DNA of 64,000 nucleotides from NCBI GenBank assembly GCA_016223165.1, contig JACRPO010000009.1, positions 806,001 to 870,000 of the forward strand. Direction: 5' to 3'. Each line of letters begins with the position of its first letter. Within the stretch, counting starts at the first letter, position 1. Shown in pieces: positions 17,476-25,461 of the stretch. Source of the DNA: Burkholderiales bacterium (GTDB lineage Bacteria; Pseudomonadota; Gammaproteobacteria; Burkholderiales; Burkholderiaceae_C). Both the position numbers and the translations under genes were made by a program. Under the pieces are notes generated by a model that searched no databases, had not been told where the DNA came from, and saw nothing but the letters and a program-made list of their open reading frames with translations.

Positions 17476-18663
17476 ATGAAACTGCGCGAACGTTTCGGCC
17501 GCCCGCTGCGCCTGGGCCTCGTCGGCGGCGGGCCCGATTCCTGGATCGGTGCGATGCATCGCAGCGCGGCCGAGATGGACGGCTGGTTCCGCGCCAGCGC
17601 GGGCGTGTTCTCGAGCGACCCGGCGCGCTCGCGCGCGGCCGGCGTGCAGCTCGGCTTTGACGCTGCGCGCAGCTACGGCACGCTGGCCGAGATGCTCGCC
17701 GCCGAGCGCGCACGCGCCGATGGCATCGAGGCGGTGGCGATCATGACGCCCAACGACACGCACTACGCCTGCTCGGCGGCGGCGCTGGACGCCGGGCTCG
17801 ACGTGCTCTGCGACAAGCCGGTGACGCGCGACCACGCCGAGGCCTGCGACCTGGTGGCGCGCACGCGCAAGGCGGGGCGCCTGTTCGCCATCGCGCATGC
17901 TTATTCGGCCTATCCGATGACGCGCCAGGCGCGCCACCTCGTGCGCGAAGGCACCATCGGCGCCGTGCGGCTGGTGCAGGTGGAGTACATCCAATCGAGC
18001 CTCGCCACGCGCGTCGAGGCCGGGCCGCAGACGAGCCGGCTGCGCTGGGTGCTCGACCCCGGCCGCAGCGGCCTGGCGCTCGTGATGAGCGCCATCGGCT
18101 GCCATGCGCAGCAACTGGCCTGCTTCGTCACCGGGCAGCCGGTGGCGCGCGTGGCCGCCGACGCCGGCACGCTGATGCCCGGGCGAGAGGTGATCGACCA
18201 CGTCTCGGCGCTGCTCGAGTTCGGCGGCGGCGCCCATGCCGCACGCGGCACCTTCACCGTCACGCAAGCGGCCGCCGGCGGCGAGAACGACATCCGCCTG
18301 CGCGTCTACGGCGACAAGGGCATGCTCGACTGGAACCATCGCGAGGCCGGCTACCTGAAGCTGGCGCTGCAGGGCGAGCCGGCACGCCTGATCGGCCGCG
18401 GCGACCCCTACCTGCCGCAGGAGGTGATCGTCGCCGGGCGCACGCCGCGCGGCCACCCCGAGGGCCTGCGCGAGGCCTTCGCCAACCTCTATGCCGAGCT
18501 GGCGCAGGAGCGCATGGCGATCGAGCTGGGCGAGGCGGTGCCGGCGTTTCCGTACCCGCGCATCGAGGACGGCGCGCACACGATGGCGTTCATCGAGGCT
18601 TGCCTCGCTTCTCAGCGGCAGGGGCGGTGGGTGGCCGTCGCCGGGCCGGCCTCCGGCGGCTGA
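17476..18663 (+). CDS. Gfo/Idh/MocA family oxidoreductase
   Basis: A 395-residue NAD(P)-dependent sugar/inositol dehydrogenase-like protein. The Rossmann motif is LRLGLVGGGPDSWIGAMHR (residues ~10-28), the family loop is MTPNDTHY, and DVLCDKPVTRDHAEA carries the conserved Lys of the CEKP/CDKP signature. YSAYPMTRQARHLVREGTIG begins the C-terminal domain, and MSAIGCHAQQL holds the conserved His region. It probably oxidises a cyclic sugar or sugar-like ring. It stands alone, divergent from the SARP-like regulator. Confidence 0.9.
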   Translation: MKLRERFGRPLRLGLVGGGPDSWIGAMHRSAAEMDGWFRASAGVFSSDPARSRAAGVQLGFDAARSYGTLAEMLAAERARADGIEAVAIMTPNDTHYACSAAALDAGLDVLCDKPVTRDHAEACDLVARTRKAGRLFAIAHAYSAYPMTRQARHLVREGTIGAVRLVQVEYIQSSLATRVEAGPQTSRLRWVLDPGRSGLALVMSAIGCHAQQLACFVTGQPVARVAADAGTLMPGREVIDHVSALLEFGGGAHAARGTFTVTQAAAGGENDIRLRVYGDKGMLDWNHREAGYLKLALQGEPARLIGRGDPYLPQEVIVAGRTPRGHPEGLREAFANLYAELAQERMAIELGEAVPAFPYPRIEDGAHTMAFIEACLASQRQGRWVAVAGPASGG

Positions 18664-18709
18664 GGGGGCCCGGCTCGAGCCGGTTGCAGGCAAGGCCGCC
18701 AGCGCGGGG

Positions 18710-18742
18710 AGAGCGCGGGGAGAGCGCGGGAACGCGCGGGTC
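18710..18742. repeat. Short GAGCGCGGG tandem repeat
   Basis: Three copies of an 11-base AGAGCGCGGGG-like unit, followed by a diverged one, lie in the convergent gap between the oxidoreductase and the cupin gene. Nothing else is recognised in this gap. Confidence 0.55.
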
Positions 18743-18778
18743 GCGCGCGGGCGCATGCAGGCAACCGCGGGCAGACCC

Positions 18779-19624
18779 TCAGTCGAACCGCGGCAGCTCG
18801 AAGCCGAAGAACACCGAGTCGCGTGCCGCCTTCACGAGCGGCCCGTTGCCGACCTCGACCCTGAGCGCGCTCAGCCGTTCGTAGGCGCGCCCCTCCACCT
18901 GCCCGGCGCCCTGCAAGCAGCACAGCAGCAGCACCTGCTCGCCGCGCGGCAACACGAGCTCCGCCCCGGCGGCCAAGCGCAGCTGGGTGATGCCGAGGCC
19001 GCGCTCGTTGAAGCGGCCGAGCGAGCGCAGCCACACGCCCTCGCGCCCGGGCATCGGCACCCAGGCGAAGCGCTCGGGGTCCATCAGCACCGGCGCGGCG
19101 TACTGCGGCTTCACGTACTGGATCGGGCGGCGATGCACGTGCTCCCACACGGCCTCGTAGCTGTCCTTGTCGTGCTTGATGCCCTGCGCGTCGTACCAGG
19201 TGAACATGCCGTCGTGGAACTCGCCCTTGTCGCGCAGCGCGACGATGCCCTCGCGCAACTGGCGCCGGCTCATGAAGCCCGCGCCCGAAGGGCCGCCCAC
19301 CTGCAGCAGCAGCGTCAGGCTGCGGCCCTCGCCCTGCTGCGTGTAGTGGGTGCCTTCGCAGAAATAGCCGACGCTGCCGGCATGCTGCACGAGCCCGGGG
19401 CCGAAGCCGAACGAGCCCTCGAGCACGACGCGCACCTGCTCGAAGTTGTGGCGGTGGCGCGCCGTGGCGTAGCCGCCGCCGTTCACGGCCAGCAGCTGCA
19501 GGCCGAAGTTGTCGGGCGCGCCCTCGCGCCCCACCAGCAGGTCGTGGTAGGTCACGCCCTCGCGCGAACCGTTGGCACGCGGCGGCTCGAAGCGCGGAGC
19601 ATCCTGGAGCCTGACGAGTTGCAT
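18779..19624 (-). CDS. Cupin-domain protein
   Basis: A 281-residue protein with two cupin-like halves. RHRHNFEQVRVVLEGSFGFG (about residues 58-77) holds the His/Glu metal-binding motif of the first cupin; the second half (LAAGAELVLPRGEQVLLLCC) lacks clear metal ligands. The ATG at 19624 has GGAG five bases upstream; an in-frame GTG at 19630 overlaps that site and is rejected. Such proteins are often small-molecule dioxygenases or isomerases. Just upstream lies a remnant resembling a Bug receptor C-terminus, suggesting the gene was once part of a Bug-linked operon. Confidence 0.78.
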   Translation of the reverse strand: MQLVRLQDAPRFEPPRANGSREGVTYHDLLVGREGAPDNFGLQLLAVNGGGYATARHRHNFEQVRVVLEGSFGFGPGLVQHAGSVGYFCEGTHYTQQGEGRSLTLLLQVGGPSGAGFMSRRQLREGIVALRDKGEFHDGMFTWYDAQGIKHDKDSYEAVWEHVHRRPIQYVKPQYAAPVLMDPERFAWVPMPGREGVWLRSLGRFNERGLGITQLRLAAGAELVLPRGEQVLLLCCLQGAGQVEGRAYERLSALRVEVGNGPLVKAARDSVFFGFELPRFD

Positions 19625-19642
19625 GAACACTCCGGCTCTCCG

Positions 19643-19720
19643 TTATTCGACCTGGGCGCCCGAGGCCTTGATGACGGCCTCCCGGCGCAGGCCGCGGGCA
19701 TGGCCGCCGAAGTCGGCGGC
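19643..19720 (-). pseudogene. Possible remnant of a Bug receptor C-terminus
   Basis: About 24 codons ending in VIKASGAQVE and TAA (19643-19645) resemble the final helix of Bug/TctC binding proteins, which commonly end in RW-x-x-VIKASGA-x-x. The tryptophan is Arg here (CGG for TGG) and the helix seems two residues short. No Bug homology is seen further upstream, where 12-bp repeats begin. It is 18 bases before the cupin start on the same strand. The call rests on pattern memory over a short stretch. Confidence 0.35.
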
Positions 19721-19736
19721 CTCCGCGGCCGCTGAA

Positions 19737-19772
19737 GGGGTCGTCATCGGGGTCGTCATCGGGGTCGTCATC
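19737..19772. repeat. Three perfect 12-bp tandem repeats
   Basis: GGGGTCGTCATC is present three times without a mismatch (19737-19748, 19749-19760, 19761-19772), followed by a diverged GTCGGCGTCGGGGG stretch. On the minus strand it reads as Asp-rich or Met-Thr-Thr-Pro frames, which look like by-products of the repeat rather than genes. Confidence 0.85.
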
Positions 19773-19909
19773 TGAGTCGGCGTCGGGGGCGGGCTCATGG
19801 TCTTCGTCGGGGGGCCGGGCAGCGCTCTTGCTCGGCATTGTGCGCGTGCCGCGAGCCCGGACAGCCCCCTCATCCCCTGGGGCAGAATGCGGCCACCCTT
19901 CGCCAGCCG

Positions 19910-20023
19910 ATGAATACCACCGGGATCCTCCTCGTCGCGATGCTCGTGATCTTCACGGTGCCCTCCTTCGTCCGGCGCCTGGGGATGAGCGGCCGCTGCG
20001 CGCCGCTGGCGCAGGCGCACTGA
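19910..20023 (+). CDS. Small single-pass membrane protein
   Basis: A 37-codon ORF starting MNTTGILLVAMLVIFTVP, with one hydrophobic helix (residues 4-18) and a short basic tail. No Shine-Dalgarno site is clear. It ends 41 bases before the yaeQ start on the same strand and could be co-transcribed. The family is not recognised; coding status is inferred from the clean transmembrane segment and good codon use. Confidence 0.45.
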   Translation: MNTTGILLVAMLVIFTVPSFVRRLGMSGRCAPLAQAH

Positions 20024-20064
20024 ACGAGCGCCCGGGCTCGAGGACATCCGCGGAGATCCGGCCC

Positions 20065-20625
20065 TTGGCCCTCAAGTCCACCGTCTTCAAGGCCGCGCTG
20101 CAGGTGGCCGACATCGACCACGGCTACTACGCCGACCACGCGGTCACTCTGGCGCGGCACCCGAGCGAGACCGACGAGCGCCTGATGGTGCGCCTGGTGG
20201 CGCTGGCGCTGCAGGCGCACCAGGTGCAGACGCTCACCGGCGGCGACGCCACCTGGGGCTTCGGCAAGGGCCTGTCGGACCCCGACGACCCCGACGTCGT
20301 GCTCACCGACTACACCGGGCGCCGCCGCGTCTGGCTGGAAGTCGGCCAGCCCGAGGACAAGCCGCTCGCCAAGGCTTGCAGCCGGGCCGATCTCGTGGTG
20401 GCCTATCCGTTCTCGGCCGCGGCCGAGGTGTGGTGGCGCGGCGTCGAAGGGCGCCTGGCGCGCCTGCCGCGGCTCGAGGTGTGGCGCCTGCCCGCCGAGG
20501 CGACGCAGGCGCTGGCCGGCGCCGTCGGCCGCAGCATGCACTGGCAGGCGACGATCCAGGACGGCCTGCTCTCGCTCAGCGGCGAGGCCGGCCACTACGA
20601 CATCGAGCCGCAACGCTGGAAGTGA
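20065..20625 (+). CDS. yaeQ: YaeQ family protein
   Basis: A 186-residue protein matching the YaeQ family along its length: the start is LALKSTVFKAALQVADID, followed by LARHPSETDERLMVRLVALAL and VWLEVGQPEDKPLAKACSRA. YaeQ has a nuclease-like (PD-(D/E)XK) fold and was once proposed as an RfaH-bypass factor; its biochemical role is unsettled. The TTG start at 20065 follows GGAG nine bases upstream and gives the standard family N-terminus. Confidence 0.9.
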   Translation: MALKSTVFKAALQVADIDHGYYADHAVTLARHPSETDERLMVRLVALALQAHQVQTLTGGDATWGFGKGLSDPDDPDVVLTDYTGRRRVWLEVGQPEDKPLAKACSRADLVVAYPFSAAAEVWWRGVEGRLARLPRLEVWRLPAEATQALAGAVGRSMHWQATIQDGLLSLSGEAGHYDIEPQRWK

Positions 20626-20695
20626 GCGCCGCGGCGCGCATCCTCGCGCGGCCCGCAACCCTCACTGCCACGCAGGGTGCGAGCGCCACGCGACA

Positions 20696-21349
20696 ATGCG
20701 CACCACCATGCTCGAAGTGCTCGGCCGCCCGAACAGCATCAACGTGCGCAAGGTGCTGTGGACCTGCGCCGAGGCAGGCCTGCCCATCCGGCACGTGCCC
20801 TGGGGCGCCGGCGATCTCTCGCTGGCGAGCGCCGAATTCCGCGCCCTCAACCCGATGGGGCTGGTGCCCGTGCTGCGCGACCCGGGCGCACGTGACGGGC
20901 GCGACCTCGTCCTGCGCGAGAGCAACACCATCTGCCGCTACCTCGCCACGCGCGCGCGCCGCCACGACCTCCTGCCCGAGGACGCGGCAGCACGTGCCGA
21001 GGTCGAGCAGTGGATGGACTGGATGGCCACCGAGCTCAACAATGCCTGGCGCACCGCCTTCATGGGCCTCGTGCGCAAGAGCCCCGCGCACCAGGATGCG
21101 GCCGCCATCACCGCCAGCGCCGCCGAGTGGAACCGGCAGATGGGCTTTCTCGAGCAGGCACTGCAGGCAAGCGGTGCCTTCGCCACGGCGCACGGCTTCA
21201 CGCTCGCCGACATCGTGCTCGGGCTGGCCACGCACCGCTGGGTGATGACGCCGATCGCACATGCCGATCTGCCGGCGGTGCGTGCCTACTATGAACGCCT
21301 GTCGCAGCGCCCCGCCTTCCTGGCGCATGGGCGCAACGGCATCCCCTGA
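20696..21349 (+). CDS. Glutathione S-transferase family protein
   Basis: A 217-residue cytosolic GST. The thioredoxin-like N-terminal domain shows VLGRPNSINVRKVLWTCAEA with the Ser/Asn of the glutathione-activating turn, NPMGLVPVLRD with the cis-proline, and LRESNTICRYLA with the Glu-Ser glutathione-binding pair. The helical C-terminal domain contains the N-capping FTLADIVLG motif. Two in-frame ATGs (20696 and 20708) are possible and neither has a clear ribosome site. It probably conjugates or reduces small electrophiles. Confidence 0.9.
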   Translation: MRTTMLEVLGRPNSINVRKVLWTCAEAGLPIRHVPWGAGDLSLASAEFRALNPMGLVPVLRDPGARDGRDLVLRESNTICRYLATRARRHDLLPEDAAARAEVEQWMDWMATELNNAWRTAFMGLVRKSPAHQDAAAITASAAEWNRQMGFLEQALQASGAFATAHGFTLADIVLGLATHRWVMTPIAHADLPAVRAYYERLSQRPAFLAHGRNGIP

Positions 21350-21388
21350 CGGGCCAGGCCCAACGCATGCCGCAGAGGAAGCGAGACC

Positions 21389-21673
21389 ATGTGCCGCAAC
21401 ATCCGTACGCTCTTCAACTTCGCGCCCCCGGCCACCGAGCTCGAGATCCGCGACGCCTCCTTGCAGTTCGTGCGCAAGCTCTCGGGTTTCACCGTGCCTT
21501 CGAAGGCCAACGAGCCCGCCTTCGAAGCCGCGGTGGCCGACGTGGCGGCGGTGGCGCGGCGCCTCATCGACAGCCTCGTGACGACGACCCCGCCGCGCAG
21601 CCGCGAGGTGGAAGCCGAGCGGGCACGCGCGCGTTCGGCGCTGCGCTTCCCACCGCGCCACGCGAGCCATTGA
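21389..21673 (+). CDS. DUF2277 family protein
   Basis: A 94-residue protein starting MCRNIRTLFNFAPPATELEIRD, which is the nearly invariant opening of DUF2277 proteins, with RLIDSLVTTTPPRSREVE later. The role of the family is unknown; it is small, cytoplasmic and carries a conserved Cys2. GAGGAAG precedes the ATG. It follows the GST gene after 39 bases and may share its transcript. Confidence 0.88.
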   Translation: MCRNIRTLFNFAPPATELEIRDASLQFVRKLSGFTVPSKANEPAFEAAVADVAAVARRLIDSLVTTTPPRSREVEAERARARSALRFPPRHASH

Positions 21674-21796
21674 CTCGATGCACAGGCCGCATGCAAAGCG
21701 CGGCCGAGCGGGAACTTCGCACTGCCGAACCCGGCCCCGAGCGGGCCGTGGGCACACCCGCGTGGCAGCATGCCGCCGCATCTGAAGGAGGGATGG

Positions 21797-22711
21797 ATGA
21801 CCATGAGCACGCTTGCCCGCCGCATGGGGCGCACCACTTGGTGCACTACTTGGCGCACAACCTGGCTCGGCCGCTGTGTGGGCGCCGCGCTGCTGCTCGC
21901 CGCCACCGCCGCCTCGGCGCAGCAGGGCATGAGCCCGGAGCAGCGGCGCGAAGAGTTTGCCAAGCTGCCTTGGCAGGCCGGGCCGGCCAGCAGCGATGTC
22001 GGCACCCGGGCCAAGCTGCAGGTGCCCAAGGAGGCGCGCCTGCTGCCCGAGTCGCACGGCGGGCGCTTTCTCGAGCTGACGGGCAACCTGCCGCAACCGG
22101 GCCAGACCATCCTCGTCGGCGGCAACTGGTGGGCGGTGTTCTCGTTCAACGACATCGGCTACGTCAAGGACGACGAGAAGCTCGACCCCGACGCGCTGCT
22201 CGAATCGCTGAAGTCGAGTGACGGTCCTTCGAACGAGGAGCGCAAGAAGCGCGGCATCCCGCGCCTCACCACCGAAGGCTGGGCGGTGGCGCCGCACTTC
22301 GACCCGCAGACCAAGCACCTCGAGTGGGGCCTGCGCCTGCGCGCCGAGGGCGACCCGAACCCGGTGATCAACTACACCGTGCGCATGCTCGGCCGCAGCG
22401 GCTATGAAAGCGTGACGCTGGTCTCCGACGCCGAGTCGCTGCAGCGCGACGTGGCCGAACTGAAGGCGGTGCTGAAGGGCTTCGCCTTCAACGGCGGCGA
22501 ACGCTATGCCGAATTCAAGGCCGGCGACCACGTGGCCGAGATCGGCCTCGGCGCGCTGGTGCTCGGCGGCGCCGCCGCCGCCGCCGTCAAGGGCGGCTGG
22601 TGGAAGAGCCTCGTCGCGGTGCTGGCGGCCGGCTGGAAGCTGATCGCCGGCGCCGCGGTGGCCGCCGCCTTGGGCATCGGCAAGCTGCTCGGGCGCAAGA
22701 AGGCGGGCTGA
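21797..22711 (+). CDS. DUF2167 family membrane protein
   Basis: A 304-residue exported protein. A signal-like hydrophobic segment (LGRCVGAALLLAATAASAQ) follows a basic N-terminus; GNWWAVFSFNDIGYVKDDEKLD and GWAVAPHFDPQTKHLEWGLRL are typical DUF2167 segments; two or three hydrophobic helices near the C-terminus (ALVLGGAAAAAVKGG onwards) end in GRKKAG. GAAGGAGGG precedes ATG 21797; the nearby ATG at 21803 is the alternative. Function is unknown; it is predicted to sit in the inner membrane with a large periplasmic part. Confidence 0.88.
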   Translation: MTMSTLARRMGRTTWCTTWRTTWLGRCVGAALLLAATAASAQQGMSPEQRREEFAKLPWQAGPASSDVGTRAKLQVPKEARLLPESHGGRFLELTGNLPQPGQTILVGGNWWAVFSFNDIGYVKDDEKLDPDALLESLKSSDGPSNEERKKRGIPRLTTEGWAVAPHFDPQTKHLEWGLRLRAEGDPNPVINYTVRMLGRSGYESVTLVSDAESLQRDVAELKAVLKGFAFNGGERYAEFKAGDHVAEIGLGALVLGGAAAAAVKGGWWKSLVAVLAAGWKLIAGAAVAAALGIGKLLGRKKAG

Positions 22712-22730
22712 CCCAGGCCGGCCTGTTCAG

Positions 22731-22760
22731 CCGCTGCAGGCCGCTGCAGGCCGCTGCAGG
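22731..22760. repeat. Three perfect 10-bp tandem repeats
   Basis: CCGCTGCAGG occurs three times in a row between the DUF2167 gene and the next ORF, each copy containing a PstI-like CTGCAG palindrome. It lies about 30 bases upstream of the next start. Confidence 0.8.
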
Positions 22761-22787
22761 CCGCATGGCGACCCACGACGGCTCGCG

Positions 22788-23531
22788 ATGAACACCGAAG
22801 CGCTGCTGGCCCTGCTGATCGCTGCCTTCTACCTGAAGGACTCGCTGCTGCTGCTGCGCGCCGACGAGGCCGTGCTCGTGCGCGGGCTCGGCGGCCGCTG
22901 GCGCGCCGGTTTCGGGGCGCGCGGCTTCAAGCTCGGCGGGCGCGAGCCCTACCTGGCCAATCCGTTCGCGCCGCACCTCGCGGTCTTCCGGCTGCGCTGG
23001 GCGATGCAGGTGGCCAAGGCGCCAACGGCCGTGCCGCGCCACGCCCTGGCCGCGCCGGCGCCGCTGGCGTGGCTGGCGCCGTTCGCGTGGGTCGCCTGGC
23101 TGCTGCTGTTCGTCGCCATCCCCTTCACGGTGCTGGCGCGCACGGGCGTGACGAGCACGCTGGCGGCACTGGCCCTGCTGTACGCGGACATCGCCGTCGC
23201 GCTCGCCCTGCTGTGGCGCGTGCGCAGTCGGCTCGGCCTCGGCGGCCGCGCCTATGCCCTGCTGGCCTTCGAGTGCCTCGTCTGCGCGCCGTATGCCGCC
23301 AATCTCGTGCGCCGCGCGGCGGCGGCGTGCCCGGTCGACGAGGACTTCACCGCCGCCGCCGCGCGCCTGCTGGCCCCTCCCGCGCTGACCGAGGTACACC
23401 GCGAGTGCCTGGCCCGCATCGACGAGCAACTCGAGGCCGAGCCCGAAGGCGGCCCGATCGCGCAGGCGCTGGCGCGCGCTCGCGCCCGCTTCGAGCCATC
23501 GACCACCACCGACGACAGAGGCGGCCAATGA
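22788..23531 (+). CDS. Uncharacterised membrane protein
   Basis: A 247-residue protein with an N-terminal segment similar to a membrane anchor (LLALLIAAFYLKDSLLLL), a pair of helices around residues 90-145 (PFAWVAWLLLFVAIPFTVLA, TSTLAALALLYADIAVALALLW) and a further hydrophobic stretch near residues 155-175, then a soluble helical tail with two cysteines (ACPVDED, HRECLARID). I do not recognise the family. Its stop overlaps the start of the next small gene (ATGA), so the two are coupled. Confidence 0.7.
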   Translation: MNTEALLALLIAAFYLKDSLLLLRADEAVLVRGLGGRWRAGFGARGFKLGGREPYLANPFAPHLAVFRLRWAMQVAKAPTAVPRHALAAPAPLAWLAPFAWVAWLLLFVAIPFTVLARTGVTSTLAALALLYADIAVALALLWRVRSRLGLGGRAYALLAFECLVCAPYAANLVRRAAAACPVDEDFTAAAARLLAPPALTEVHRECLARIDEQLEAEPEGGPIAQALARARARFEPSTTTDDRGGQ

Positions 23532-23692
23532 CCTGGATCGAATGGGGCGTGCTCGCCGCTGGCCTGGCCGTGGGCTACGGGGTCGTCTCCATGCTGATGG
23601 GCGAGCGCCATGCGCGCGCGCGCCGTGCGCCACCCGACGCCGCTGCCGCCGCGCCGGCGCCAAAGGCCGGCGACGGCGAGCGGCCGGACTGA
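23528..23692 (+). CDS. Small membrane protein
   Basis: A 54-codon ORF overlapping the previous gene by four bases. Residues 5-22 (EWGVLAAGLAVGYGVVSMLM) form one transmembrane helix; the rest is a charged, Ala/Pro-rich tail. Translational coupling and codon bias support it. The stop codon is followed immediately by the 161-bp palindromic element. Confidence 0.55.
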   Translation: MTWIEWGVLAAGLAVGYGVVSMLMGERHARARRAPPDAAAAAPAPKAGDGERPD

Positions 23693-23853
23693 AGAGCCTG
23701 TGAACGAATCAGCCACGCCCGCTCGCCACGCCAGAAGGCGCCGGCTCGTCGTTGCAAATGCTCGCCATGTCACCGGACATGGCTGCGCTTTGCGCCTCGA
23801 TCCGACACCTTCTGGCGCGTCGCTCGGGCGCGGCTGATCCATTCACAGGCTCT
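23693..23853. repeat. 161-bp near-palindromic element
   Basis: The two halves are mutually complementary from end to end. The outer arms are AGAGCCTGTGAA... at 23693-23714 and ...TTCACAGGCTCT at 23832-23853 (22 bases, two mismatches); the centre is GCCATGTC-ACCG-GACATGGC at 23764-23783, exactly midway. The middle sections pair imperfectly (for example CGCCAGAAGG with CCTTCTGGCG). It starts at the base after a stop codon. It looks like a MITE-type or large REP-type element that can fold into one long hairpin and may also end transcription. Confidence 0.85.
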
Positions 23854-23933
23854 GACTTCGCGAACATCGGCTACGCTCGCCGGCCATCCCGCGCAACCGC
23901 GAAGGCCTCGACGAGCCCCCGCCCGCCGCACCA

Positions 23934-25451
23934 ATGCCCCGCATCCTGATTGCCGGCTACCAGCACGAGACCAACACCTTCGCGCCGAGCCTGGCCGACT
24001 GGGCCGCCTTCACGCGCGGCGACTCGTTCCCCGCCTTCGTGCGCGGCGCTGCGATGGTCGAGCAACTCGCGGGCATCAACATCCCGGTGGCCGGCTTCAT
24101 CGAGGCGGCGAGGCGCACGGGCGCCGGCGCCTGGACGCTCGTGCCCTCGGCCTGGGCCGGTGCGATCCCCTCCTCGTACGTCACGAAGGACGCGTTCGAG
24201 CGCATCGCCGCCGCCATCTGCGAAGACGTGATCGCGGCGCGCGACTCGGACGGCCTCGACGCGATCTACCTCGACCTGCATGGCGCCGCCGTCGCCGAGC
24301 ATGCGTTCGACAGCGAGGGCGAGCTGCTGCAGCGCCTGCGCAACCTGGTCGGGCCTGCGCTTCCCATCGTCGCGAGCCTCGACCTGCACGCCAACGTGAC
24401 GCGGCGCATGCTGGCGCTGGCCGACGCGCTCGTCTCATACCGCACCTACCCGCACGTGGACATGGCCGACACCGGCGCGCTGGCCGCCGAGCTGCTGGCG
24501 CGCCGCTTCAGGGCCGGGCAGCGGGAGCCGCTGCACGCGCGGCGCTTTCCCTACCTCATCGCCCTCAATGCGCAGAGCACCTTCCTCGAGCCTGCGCAAG
24601 GCATCTACGAGGAACTGGCGGCGCTGGACCGCGAGTTCGGCGCCGTGCTCAGCTTCTGCCCCGGCTTCCCGGCCGCCGACTTCGACGAGTGCGGCCCGGT
24701 GCTGTGGGGCCACGGCGAGCGCGCCGAGGCCGCCGTCGAGCGGCTCTACGCGCGCGCCGCCGAGCCGGCGCAGTGGCGGGTGGCCGTGCTGCCGGCACGC
24801 GAGGCGGTGGCGCAGGCCCTCAGCCTCGCCGCCCAGGCCGGCAAGCCCGTGGTCGTGGCCGATACGCAGGACAACCCGGGCGCCGGCGGCGACAGCAACA
24901 CCACCGGCATGCTGCACGCGCTGCTCGCGCAGGGCGCGGGCAGGCGCTTCCCGGGGCAGGTGGCCTTGGGGCTGATGTTCGACCCCGCGAGCGCGCGCGC
25001 TGCGCACGAGGCGGGGCTTGGTGCCGAGATCGAGCTCGCGGCCGGGCTCGGCAAAGCGGTCCCCACTTTCACTGGGGGCGACAGCGATGCCCCGGTGCGC
25101 GGCCGCTTCAAGGTGCTCGCGCTCGCCGACGGCAAGGTGACACTGAAGGGGCCGATGATGACCGGCCTCACCGTCGCCCTGGGGCCGTGCGCCTGCCTCG
25201 AGATCGACGGCGTACGCGTCGCCGTCGTGAGCGGCAAGAAGCAACTGCTCGATCGCGAGCTGCTGCGCATGGTCGGCATCCACGCCGAGCAGATGCGGCT
25301 GATCGTCGTGAAGAGCTCGGTGCACTTCCGCGCCGACTTCCAGCCGATCGCCAGCCACGTGCTCGTCGGCAAGGCCGCCGGGCCGATGGCCGCCGACCCG
25401 GGCGACCTGCCCTGGCGCCGCCTGGCCGCGGGCACGCGGACGCGGCCCTGA
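23934..25451 (+). CDS. M81 family metallopeptidase (MlrC-like)
   Basis: A 505-residue protein of the MlrC/microcystinase C family. YQHETNTFAPS at residues 8-18, AIYLDLHGAAV and ASLDLHANVT are the three metal-site motifs. The N-terminal domain carries these, and the C-terminal MlrC_C domain contains VVADTQDNPGAGGDSNTTGM and VKSSVHFRADFQPIA. The family hydrolyses peptide or amide bonds in small molecules, often imported ones. It follows the palindromic element and precedes a transglutaminase-like gene by 10 bases. A second protein of exactly the same length lies at 33280-34797. Confidence 0.9.
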   Translation: MPRILIAGYQHETNTFAPSLADWAAFTRGDSFPAFVRGAAMVEQLAGINIPVAGFIEAARRTGAGAWTLVPSAWAGAIPSSYVTKDAFERIAAAICEDVIAARDSDGLDAIYLDLHGAAVAEHAFDSEGELLQRLRNLVGPALPIVASLDLHANVTRRMLALADALVSYRTYPHVDMADTGALAAELLARRFRAGQREPLHARRFPYLIALNAQSTFLEPAQGIYEELAALDREFGAVLSFCPGFPAADFDECGPVLWGHGERAEAAVERLYARAAEPAQWRVAVLPAREAVAQALSLAAQAGKPVVVADTQDNPGAGGDSNTTGMLHALLAQGAGRRFPGQVALGLMFDPASARAAHEAGLGAEIELAAGLGKAVPTFTGGDSDAPVRGRFKVLALADGKVTLKGPMMTGLTVALGPCACLEIDGVRVAVVSGKKQLLDRELLRMVGIHAEQMRLIVVKSSVHFRADFQPIASHVLVGKAAGPMAADPGDLPWRRLAAGTRTRP

Positions 25452-25461
25452 GGAGGGACGA

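Noticed and set aside
18612..19838. Asp-rich minus-strand frame containing DDDPDDDP
   Set aside because: It comes from the 12-bp repeat at 19737-19772 and from shadow sequence over the cupin gene.
23752..23949. Small ORFs inside the 161-bp palindrome
   Set aside because: Similar peptides arise on both strands from the symmetry, without ribosome sites.
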